In this document: one piece after another, positions 38,336-45,485 of the stretch | Numbering within the stretch: position 1 is the stretch's first letter | Layout of the letters: every line of letters starts with the position of its first letter | Notes under the pieces: model-generated | Told to the model about the DNA's origin: nothing | The model's database searches: none | The model's input: only the letters and a program-made list of their open reading frames with translations | NCBI RefSeq assembly: GCF_036226885.1 | Contig: NZ_CP109027.1 | Location: 2,418,001 to 2,482,000, forward strand | Length of the DNA stretch: 64,000 nt | Direction: 5' to 3' | Origin: Streptomyces sp. NBC_00663 | GTDB lineage: Bacteria; Actinomycetota; Actinomycetes; Streptomycetales; Streptomycetaceae | Made by a program: the position numbers and the translations under genes

Positions 38336-39664
38336 TCAACGGCTCTTTTCGGCAGGCTCCAGAATCGCCACGCACTCCACATGATGAGTCATCGGAAACA
38401 GGTCGAACACCCGCAGCATCCGCACCCGATACCCCCCGTCCCGGAAGTACCCGAGATCCCGAGCCAACGCCGCCGGATCGCACGCCACATACGCGATCCG
38501 CCGCGCCCCCAGCCCCGCCAGATGCTCCACCGTCTTCCGCCCGGCCCCCGCCCGCGGCGGATCCAGGACGATCAGGTCGACCTCTGTGATCCCGGTGCGC
38601 GGCAGGACCGACTCCACCTTGCCCTGTTCGATGCGGACGCGGTCGAAGTCGGCGAGGTTGTGCCGGGCGTCCTCGACGGCCCGCTTGCCGGACTCGATGC
38701 CGAGGACCGCGCCCTTGTCGCCGAGGCGGTCGGCGAGCGCGCCCGCGAAGAGGCCGACCCCGCAGTACAGGTCGAGCGCCATGTCGCCCTTGCGCGGCAG
38801 CAGCCCCTGCATGACCGCCTTCACCAGCGTGTCGGCCGCCATCGGGTGGACCTGCCAGAAGCCGCCGCTGCCCACGCGGTGAGTACGCCCGTCGGCCCGC
38901 TCGCGCACGAACGCGCGGCCGTGGACGCGGTGGATGCCGCCGTCCTTCTCGTCGACGCGCATGACGGAGACGGGCTTGTCGAGTTCCACAAGGGGGAGGC
39001 GGGCGCCCGGCCGGGGCTCCAGGATGACCATGCGGTCCTGCGAACCCGTCGCCGCGATCGCGTCCACCGACGCCATCCCGGACCAGTCCCGCGCCTCGAT
39101 GCCCAGCTCGCTGACGCCCGGCGCCGCGATCATGCAGTGGTCGATCGGCTCGACCTCGTGCGAGCGGTGCCGGCGCAGACCGGCATTGCCGTCCGCGTCC
39201 ACCGCGTACTGCACGCGCGTCCGCCACGCGGGCACCTCACCGGCCGGCAGCTTGTCCCCCTCGGCCGGCATCACCGTGCCGTCCCAGCCGACCTCCTCCG
39301 GCGTGAGCCCGGCGAGGCGCTGCAACTGCTCGGCGACGACCTCGCCCTTGAGCCGCCGCTGCGCACCCGGCTTGGCGTGCTGCCAGTCGCAGCCGCCGCA
39401 GCGGCCGGGACCGGCGAAGGGACAGGGCGCCTCGATACGGTCCTTGGACGCGTCCAGGATCTCCACGGCGTCCGCCCGCAGGAACCGCGCCCCCTCCTCG
39501 CCCTCGGTCACCCGCGCCACGACCCGCTCGCCGGGCAGCGTGTGCCGGACGAAGAGGACCTGGCCGTCGGCGGTCCGGGCGATGCAGTGCCCGCCATGGG
39601 CCACCGGGCCGACCTCGACCTCGAAGTCCACCCCTACCAGCGATTTCTTCGGTTCTGCCTGCAT
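38336..39664 (-). CDS. TrmA/RumA family RNA (uracil-5-)-methyltransferase
   Basis: The product is 442 aa. A TRAM domain (residues 10-65, GVDFEVEVGPVAHGGHCIAR) is followed by a [4Fe-4S] motif (CPFAGPGRCGGCDWQH). The SAM domain has DLYCGVGLFAGALAD, LDPPRAG and the catalytic segment RIAYVACDPAALARDLGYF, which supplies the nucleophilic Cys. It methylates C5 of a uridine in rRNA or tRNA; the exact position is not readable. The ATG at 39664 gives the normal N-terminus. It lies 82 bases downstream of the APC permease gene on the same strand, a pair conserved in mycobacteria. Confidence 0.9.
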   Translation of the reverse strand: MQAEPKKSLVGVDFEVEVGPVAHGGHCIARTADGQVLFVRHTLPGERVVARVTEGEEGARFLRADAVEILDASKDRIEAPCPFAGPGRCGGCDWQHAKPGAQRRLKGEVVAEQLQRLAGLTPEEVGWDGTVMPAEGDKLPAGEVPAWRTRVQYAVDADGNAGLRRHRSHEVEPIDHCMIAAPGVSELGIEARDWSGMASVDAIAATGSQDRMVILEPRPGARLPLVELDKPVSVMRVDEKDGGIHRVHGRAFVRERADGRTHRVGSGGFWQVHPMAADTLVKAVMQGLLPRKGDMALDLYCGVGLFAGALADRLGDKGAVLGIESGKRAVEDARHNLADFDRVRIEQGKVESVLPRTGITEVDLIVLDPPRAGAGRKTVEHLAGLGARRIAYVACDPAALARDLGYFRDGGYRVRMLRVFDLFPMTHHVECVAILEPAEKSR

Positions 39665-39746
39665 GGCGGGGTGACTCCACAACGTCAAGGGAAAGGGGCC
39701 GGGCATCGTCCGGGGGCAAACGCCTCCCGGACAACAGCCCACCAGT

Positions 39747-41792
39747 CTACGTCTGCGAGGACGTCTCCTTCGCCCGCTCGTGCGGACCACGCCGCACCGC
39801 ACCCGGCGCGTTCCACTCCTGCCGCTTGCGGGCCCGGTTCTTCGCGGCCTCGGAGGACTGCAACTGGTAGGGCACCGAGGTGACCATGACGCCCGGCGTG
39901 AACAGCAGCCGGCCCTTCAGCCGCAGCGCGCTCTGGTTGTGCAGCAGGTGCTCGTACCAGTGGCCGACCACGTACTCGGGGATGATCACGGACACCGCGT
40001 CGCGCGGCGACTCCTTGCGCAGGCTCTTCACGTACTCGATGACCGGCCGGGTGATCTCGCGGTACGGAGAGTCGAGGACCTTCAGCGGTACGTCGATCCC
40101 GCGCCGCTCCCACTCCTCGCGCAGCGCCTTGGTCTCGGCCGGGTCGACGTTGACGCTGAGCGCCTCCAGGGTGTCCGAGCGCAGCAGCTTGGCGTACGCC
40201 AGGGCCCTGAGCGTCGGCCGGTGGATCTTGGAGATCAGCACCACGGAATGCACCCGGGACGGGCGGACGCTGTCGTCGCTCGGCCCCTCGGGGGCCGCGA
40301 TCTCGTCGGCGACGCGGTCGTAGTGCTTACGGATGGCCGACATCGTCGCGTAGAAGATCACCATGCCGAGCAGCGCGACCCAGGCGCCGTGCGTGAACTT
40401 GGTGACGAGGACGACCACCAGCACCAGGCCGGTGAAGAAGGCGCCGAAGGCGTTGATCGCCCGCGAGCGGACCATGTGGCTGCGCTTCGCGGCGTCCTTC
40501 TCGGCGGCCAGATGGCGGTTCCAGTGCCGGACCATGCCGGTCTGGCTGAGTGTGAAGGAGACGAACACACCGACGATGTACAGCTGGATCAGCCGGGTGG
40601 AGTCGGCGCCGTAGATCCAGACCAGCAGGCCGGCCGCGCCCGCCAGGAGCACGATGCCGTTGGAGAAGGCGAGGCGGTCGCCGCGCGTGTGCAGCTGGCG
40701 CGGGAGGTAGCGGTCCTGGGCGAGGATCGAGCCGAGCAGCGGGAAGCCGTTGTAGGCCGTGTTGGCGGCCAGGAACAGCACCAGCGCGGTGGCGGCGGCC
40801 AGCACGATGAACAGGAAGCTGCCCTTGCCGAAGACGGCCTCCGCGACCTGCGAGATCACCGGGTTCTGGACGTAGTCGGAGCCGATCGCGACGCCGTCCT
40901 TCAGCAGGTCCTCGGCCGGGTTCTCGGCCATGCGGACCTTGGTCGTCATGGCCAGCGCGATGATGCCGCAGAACATCGTCACGGCCAGCAGGCCCATCGC
41001 CGCCAGCGTGGTCGCCGCGTTCTTGGACTTCGGCTTGCGGAACGCCGGAACACCGTTGGAGATGGCCTCGACACCGGTCAGCGCGGCACAGCCGGAGGAG
41101 AAGGCCCGCAGGAGGAGGAAGACGAGGGCGAAACCGGCCAGGCCCTGGTGCTCGGCCTTGATCTCGTAGCCGGCCGTCGGCGCCCGCATGGTCTCGTCGA
41201 GGACCAGCCCGCGGAACGCGCCCCACGCGATCATGATGAAGACGCCCGCGACGAAGACGTACGTCGGGATCGCGAACAGCGAGCCGGACTCCCTCACGCC
41301 CCGCAGGTTCATCAGCGTGAGCAGCACGATCACCGCGATCGCGCAGAGCACCTTGTGCTCGACGACGAACGGGACGGCGGAGCCGAGGTTCTCGATGCCG
41401 GAGGCGATGGACACGGCGACGGTGAGGACGTAGTCGACGAGCAGGGCGCTGGCGACGGTGAGCCCGGCCCGCGGGCCGAGGTTGGTGTTGGCCACCTCGT
41501 AGTCGCCACCGCCGCTCGGATACGCGTGCACGTTCTGGCGGTAGGAGGCGACCACCGTGAACATCAGCACGACGACCGCTACGGCGATCCAGGGGCTGAA
41601 GTGGTACGCCGACACGCCCGCGATGGACAGGACCAGCAGCACCTCGCCGGGCGCGTACGCCACGGAGGAGAGGGGGTCGGAGGCGAAGACGGGGAGGGCG
41701 ATGCGCTTCGGCAGGAGCGTTTCCCCGAGCCGGTCACTGCGCAGTGCGCGCCCGATCAGGATCCGTTTGGGCACGTCGGTCAGTTTGGACAC
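39747..41792 (-). CDS. APC superfamily permease, KimA-like K+ transporter candidate
   Basis: The product is about 681 aa. About twelve membrane helices (residues 30-500) start with LPVFASDPLSSVAYAPGEVL and include YRQNVHAYPSGGGDYEVANT, GVEAISNGVPAFRKPKSKNA and a long C-terminal cytosolic domain of about 160 residues. Although annotated as amino acid permease, this architecture is that of KimA-type K+ importers. It is divergent from two TrkA proteins whose mycobacterial relatives neighbour the same permease, which supports K+ transport. The GTG at 41792 fits a -10-like TAGGCT 8 bases upstream, suggesting a leaderless transcript; no ribosome binding site is seen. Confidence 0.8.
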   Translation of the reverse strand: MSKLTDVPKRILIGRALRSDRLGETLLPKRIALPVFASDPLSSVAYAPGEVLLVLSIAGVSAYHFSPWIAVAVVVLMFTVVASYRQNVHAYPSGGGDYEVANTNLGPRAGLTVASALLVDYVLTVAVSIASGIENLGSAVPFVVEHKVLCAIAVIVLLTLMNLRGVRESGSLFAIPTYVFVAGVFIMIAWGAFRGLVLDETMRAPTAGYEIKAEHQGLAGFALVFLLLRAFSSGCAALTGVEAISNGVPAFRKPKSKNAATTLAAMGLLAVTMFCGIIALAMTTKVRMAENPAEDLLKDGVAIGSDYVQNPVISQVAEAVFGKGSFLFIVLAAATALVLFLAANTAYNGFPLLGSILAQDRYLPRQLHTRGDRLAFSNGIVLLAGAAGLLVWIYGADSTRLIQLYIVGVFVSFTLSQTGMVRHWNRHLAAEKDAAKRSHMVRSRAINAFGAFFTGLVLVVVLVTKFTHGAWVALLGMVIFYATMSAIRKHYDRVADEIAAPEGPSDDSVRPSRVHSVVLISKIHRPTLRALAYAKLLRSDTLEALSVNVDPAETKALREEWERRGIDVPLKVLDSPYREITRPVIEYVKSLRKESPRDAVSVIIPEYVVGHWYEHLLHNQSALRLKGRLLFTPGVMVTSVPYQLQSSEAAKNRARKRQEWNAPGAVRRGPHERAKETSSQT

Positions 41793-41964
41793 AACAGAGA
41801 AGCCTAAGCGTTCGAACGGGTGCGCAACCACCCGCCACCCCACATCGGCCCCGATCTGCCCTCCGAGTGAAATCGGCCAATCGCCCGGCAACGGATTCCG
41901 CACGCGTTCGCGTCCTCATGCCTATATGACAAGACCCCCCGCCCGCACCGCCCCCGGAGGTCCC

Positions 41965-42060
41965 ATGCACGCCAGCGCAGAGCTGATCGGCGCCGCCGCC
42001 GCTCTCCTCGGCCTCGGAATCCTGACTCTTGTGAGCCTGCGCAGCATCAGCCGCCGCTGA
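41965..42060 (+). CDS. 31-residue single-helix membrane peptide
   Basis: A small reading frame of 31 codons encodes a peptide with one hydrophobic helix (LIGAAAALLGLGILTLVSL) and a positive C-terminus (RSISRR). GGAGG lies 4 bases before the ATG at 41965; an ATG at 41926 is also in frame. It sits between the permease and the TrkA genes, reading toward trkA. Small one-helix subunits such as KdpF stabilise K+ transporters; a similar role is possible, but there is no sequence match. Confidence 0.5.
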   Translation: MHASAELIGAAAALLGLGILTLVSLRSISRR

Positions 42061-42183
42061 TCGCCCCGGGCTCTGCACAGGGGTGCCCCGCACGGACCGC
42101 GCGTGTGTAGCTTGGTGGCCGGTCTGAGACCCTGTTAAGGCCAAGTCAACGACTCTTGACACTTGTCATTCGGAAGGACGGTC

Positions 42184-42855
42184 GTGCACATCGTCATCAT
42201 GGGCTGCGGGCGAGTGGGTTCCGCTCTCGCCCAGACCCTGGAGCAACAGGGGCACACGGTCGCCGTGATCGACCAGGACCCCACCGCCTTCCGTCGACTG
42301 GGCTCGGGATTCGGCGGCCGCCGGGTCACCGGCGTCGGCTTCGACCAGGACACCCTGCGCGAGGCCGGCATCGAGGAGGCGGGCGCGTTCGCCGCCGTCT
42401 CCAGCGGTGACAACTCGAACATCATCGCGGCCCGGGTGGCCCGCGAGATGTTCGGCATCGAGAACGTCGCGGCCCGTATCTACGACCCGCGCCGCGCCGA
42501 GGTCTACCAGCGCCTGGGCATCCCGACGGTCGCCACGGTCCGCTGGACCGCCGACCAGATGCTCCGCCGGCTGCTCCCCTCGGGCGCCGAGCCGCTGTGG
42601 CGCGACCCCACCGGCGGCGTCCAGCTCGCCGAGGTGCACGCCTCCGCCGCCTGGGTCGGCCACAAGATCAGCAGGCTTCAGGAGGAGACGGGCGTCCGCG
42701 TGGCGTTCCTGACCCGCCTCGGCGAGGCGATCCTGCCCAGCTCGCAGACGGTGCTGCAAGAGGGCGACCTGGTGCACGTGATGATGCGCACCGACGAGGT
42801 CGACAAGGTCGAGGCGTCCTTCGCCAAGGGTCCCGAAGAGGAGGGCGGTCACTGA
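42184..42855 (+). CDS. TrkA family K+ channel/transporter regulator (CeoB-like)
   Basis: The product is 223 aa with an RCK_N NAD-binding domain (VHIVIMGCGRVGSALAQTLE, then DQDP at the end of strand 2) and an RCK_C domain from about residue 135, which in relatives binds regulatory nucleotides. The GTG at 42184 has GGAAGG 6 bases upstream. It overlaps the second trkA gene by one base. The pair probably forms a ring that gates the divergent APC-type permease or another K+ transporter. Confidence 0.88.
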   Translation: MHIVIMGCGRVGSALAQTLEQQGHTVAVIDQDPTAFRRLGSGFGGRRVTGVGFDQDTLREAGIEEAGAFAAVSSGDNSNIIAARVAREMFGIENVAARIYDPRRAEVYQRLGIPTVATVRWTADQMLRRLLPSGAEPLWRDPTGGVQLAEVHASAAWVGHKISRLQEETGVRVAFLTRLGEAILPSSQTVLQEGDLVHVMMRTDEVDKVEASFAKGPEEEGGH

Positions 42856-43529
42856 TGAGGGTCGCCATTGCCGGTGCCGGCGCGGTCGGCCGCTCGATCG
42901 CGGGCGAGCTGCTGGAGAACGGCCACGAGGTCCTTCTCATCGACAAGGCGCCGACCGCCATCTCGGTCGAGCGCGTGCCCCAGGCGGAGTGGCTGCTGGC
43001 CGACGCCTGCGAGATCACCTCCCTGGACGAGGCCGCGCTCCAGCGCTGCAACGTCGTGATCGCCGCGACGGGCGACGACAAGGTGAACCTGGTCGTCTCG
43101 CTCCTGGCCAAGACGGAGTACGGCGTCCCGCGTGTCGTCGCCCGGGTGAACAACCCGAAGAACGAGTGGATCTTCAACGAGTCCTGGGGCGTCGACGTCG
43201 CCGTCTCGACGCCCCGCCTGATGTCGGCCCTGGTCGAGGAGGCGGTCTCGGTCGGTGACCTGGTCCGCCTCCTCCGCTTCAGCCACGGCGACGCGAACCT
43301 GGTCGAGCTGACCCTGCCGGAGGAGTCGGCCCTGGCCGGCACGCAGGTGGGCGACGTGGAATGGCCGGAGGACACGTCCCTGGTCACGATCATCCGCGGC
43401 ACCCGCGTCCTGACGCCGACCCGCGAGGACTCCCTGGAGGCGGGCGACGAACTCCTGTTCGTGGCCGCCCAGGCCCGCGAGGAACAGCTGGAGGACCTGC
43501 TGTCGGTGCGTCGCGAGGACGCCTCCTAG
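42855..43529 (+). CDS. TrkA family K+ transport regulator (CeoC-like)
   Basis: The product is 224 aa and paralogous to the preceding gene. RCK_N has MRVAIAGAGAVGRSIAGELL, IDKAP and IAATGDDKVNLVVSLLAKTE; RCK_C follows from about residue 135 (GDLVRLLRFSHGDANLVELT). Two TrkA genes in tandem replace the single duplicated TrkA of enterobacteria. The ATG overlaps the previous stop (TGATG). A very strong palindromic terminator follows 2 bases after the stop. Confidence 0.88.
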   Translation: MRVAIAGAGAVGRSIAGELLENGHEVLLIDKAPTAISVERVPQAEWLLADACEITSLDEAALQRCNVVIAATGDDKVNLVVSLLAKTEYGVPRVVARVNNPKNEWIFNESWGVDVAVSTPRLMSALVEEAVSVGDLVRLLRFSHGDANLVELTLPEESALAGTQVGDVEWPEDTSLVTIIRGTRVLTPTREDSLEAGDELLFVAAQAREEQLEDLLSVRREDAS

Positions 43530-43530
43530 G

Positions 43531-43588
43531 CGGTACGACGACGAAGGGGCGCCCTGAACTCTCAGGGCGCCCCTTCGTCGTCGTACCG
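43531..43588. terminator. Perfect 27-bp bidirectional terminator
   Basis: Bases 43531-43557 are exactly the reverse complement of 43562-43588, with a 4-base ACTC loop. The stem reads CGGTACGACGACGAAGGGGC then GCCCTGA. It separates the rightward trkA pair from the leftward DUF3159 gene and should end transcription from both sides. Confidence 0.92.
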
Positions 43589-43592
43589 AGAA

Positions 43593-44351
43593 CTACGCCT
43601 CGCGCCGGTGCCGCGCCCCGGTCGACTCGCCGTGCTCGGCGGCCGGGGCGGCCTTGCGCTCCTCCTCCGCCTTCTCGGCGGCTTCCATCTCCGCGAAGAC
43701 GTCGATCGGCGCCGGTGCCTTCGCCAGGAAGACCCACGTCAGCCATACGGCGAGCAGGAACGGCGGGATCTTCAGCGCGACCAGCACCCAGCCCAGCTGA
43801 GCCGTGTTGGCCCACCAGTACAGCGGGAAGAGGATCGCGCACTTGGCCAGCAGGATCGCGCCCCAGGCGTAACTCGCCTTGGCGTACGCCTTCTTGCGGC
43901 CGGGGTTGCGGGTGCGCCAGGAGAGGTTCTCCTTGAACACCGGCCCGAGGATGAGGCCGATCAGCGGGACGCCGCACAGCGTCGTGATGATGTACGCGAG
44001 CCCCAGCCCGAGTGTGTACAGCATGCCCGGCAGATAGAAGTCCTTGGCGTTGCCGGTCATCATCGCGAAGACCACACCGAAGGCCACGCCGAAGACGCCA
44101 CTGAAGGCGTGCTTGACGGTGTCCCGCATCACCAGCCGGACCACGACCAGGACCAGCGACACCGCGAGCGCGGCGATCGCGGACATGTGCAGGTCCTTGT
44201 TGATCGTGTAGATCGTGACGAAGAGCAGGCCGGGCAGCACCGTCTCGACCATGCCCCGCAGGCCTCCGAAGGCCTCGAACAGCGCGGCCTCGGTCACCGC
44301 CCGGGCGTCGTGCTGATCGGTCTCTTCGGTCGGCTTGTCGAGCGACGTCAC
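43593..44351 (-). CDS. DUF3159 family membrane protein
   Basis: The product is 252 aa with five or six membrane helices between residues 35 and 210, flanked by hydrophilic ends. FEAFGGLRGMVETVLPGLLF and the helix-turn segment RNPGRKKAYAKASY are typical of this actinobacterial family, which is described only as conserved membrane protein. The GTG start is 3 bases after the OB-fold gene stop, so the two are co-translated. In mycobacteria the same pair lies next to ceoBC. Function is unknown. Confidence 0.82.
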   Translation of the reverse strand: MTSLDKPTEETDQHDARAVTEAALFEAFGGLRGMVETVLPGLLFVTIYTINKDLHMSAIAALAVSLVLVVVRLVMRDTVKHAFSGVFGVAFGVVFAMMTGNAKDFYLPGMLYTLGLGLAYIITTLCGVPLIGLILGPVFKENLSWRTRNPGRKKAYAKASYAWGAILLAKCAILFPLYWWANTAQLGWVLVALKIPPFLLAVWLTWVFLAKAPAPIDVFAEMEAAEKAEEERKAAPAAEHGESTGARHRREA

Positions 44352-44354
44352 CGG

Positions 44355-44753
44355 CTACTCCCTACCCAGGGGTCTCAGTTCGTACTTCGGGTTGAACAGC
44401 ACCCGGCGGCCCCGGCTCATCGAGATCCGGCCCGATGCGATCAGCTTGCGCCCCGGCTCGATCCCCACGATGGAGCGCCGGCCGAGCCACACCACGTCCA
44501 GCGCGGCGGAACCGTCGAACAGCTCGGCCTCCAGCGCCGGGACACCGGCTCTGGGACGCAGCGTGACCGTGCGCAAGGTACCAGTAACCGTCACGATCTG
44601 TCGGTCGTGGCAGTCACCGATGCGGACACAGCCGGCGGTCTCGGTATCCTCCCGCAGCTCCTCCGACTCCAGGTCCTCCTGGGACGAGGAAAGCCGGTCG
44701 AGCATGCGCCGGAACCGGCCCACCGGCTTCTCGGAACGCGGAACAGCACTCAT
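44355..44753 (-). CDS. OB-fold nucleic acid-binding domain protein
   Basis: The product is 132 aa. An acidic N-terminal stretch (SSSQEDLESEELRED) is followed by a small OB-fold (residues 45-125) with DRQIVTVTGTLRTVTLRPRA and ALEAELFDGSAALDVVWLG, the strands that in relatives bind single-stranded nucleic acid. No catalytic domain is present. It lies directly upstream of the DUF3159 gene. TACGCT 6 bases before the ATG and the lack of a ribosome binding site hint at a leaderless mRNA. Confidence 0.8.
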   Translation of the reverse strand: MSAVPRSEKPVGRFRRMLDRLSSSQEDLESEELREDTETAGCVRIGDCHDRQIVTVTGTLRTVTLRPRAGVPALEAELFDGSAALDVVWLGRRSIVGIEPGRKLIASGRISMSRGRRVLFNPKYELRPLGRE

Positions 44754-44798
44754 ATGTGAAGCGTACCGGGGTGCGCTGACACCTTCGTACCCGCGGTG

Positions 44799-45485
44799 CT
44801 AGCCCTCGAACCGGTAGCCCATACCGGGCTCGGTGACGAAGTGCTTGGGGTGCGAGGGGTCCGCCTCCAGCTTCCGCCGCAGTTGCGCCATGTAGACACG
44901 CAGATAGTTGGTCTCCGTCCCGTACGACGGCCCCCACACCTCCTGGAGCAGCTGCTTCTGGCTGACCAGACGGCCGGTGTTGCGCACCAGCACCTCCAGC
45001 AGATGCCACTCTGTGGGGGTCAGGCGTACGTCCTTGCCACCCCGGTTGACCTTCTTCGCGGCGAGGTCGACGGTGAACTCCGCGGTCTCCACGGTGGTCA
45101 CGTCGCCCTCCCCCGGGCCGACCGGCTCCGCCCGGCGCACGGCGGCCCGCAGCCGGGCCAGCAGCTCGTCCATGCCGAAGGGCTTGGTGACGTAGTCGTC
45201 GGCGCCCGCGTCCAGGGCCTCGACCTTCTCGTCGGAGGAGTGCCGGGCGGACAGCACCAGGATCGGCACCCGGGTCCAGCCGCGCAGTCCGCGGATCACC
45301 TCGACGCCGTCCATGTCGGGCAGGCCCAGGTCGAGGACGACCACGTCGGGGTGGCGGGCGGCGGCGAGCCGGAGGGCGGTGGCGCCGTCGTGGGCCGCGT
45401 CGACCTCGTACTTGCGCGCCCTGAGGTTGATCACGAGGGCACGCACGATCTGCGGCTCGTCCTCGATCACGAGCACCCGGGTCAT
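44799..45485 (-). CDS. kdpE: Response regulator KdpE
   Basis: The product is 228 aa, an OmpR-type regulator. The receiver domain has IEDEPQIVRALVINLRARKY and the phospho-acceptor Asp in DVVVLDLGLPDMDG; Lys is present in DYVTKPFG. The C-terminal winged helix has LTPTEWHLLEVLVRNTGRLV and VYMAQLRRKLEADPS. Similarity to KdpE rather than to general OmpR proteins is supported by the overlapping kdpD gene (ATGA). The usual targets, kdpFABC, are not in the window. Confidence 0.9.
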   Translation of the reverse strand: MTRVLVIEDEPQIVRALVINLRARKYEVDAAHDGATALRLAAARHPDVVVLDLGLPDMDGVEVIRGLRGWTRVPILVLSARHSSDEKVEALDAGADDYVTKPFGMDELLARLRAAVRRAEPVGPGEGDVTTVETAEFTVDLAAKKVNRGGKDVRLTPTEWHLLEVLVRNTGRLVSQKQLLQEVWGPSYGTETNYLRVYMAQLRRKLEADPSHPKHFVTEPGMGYRFEG

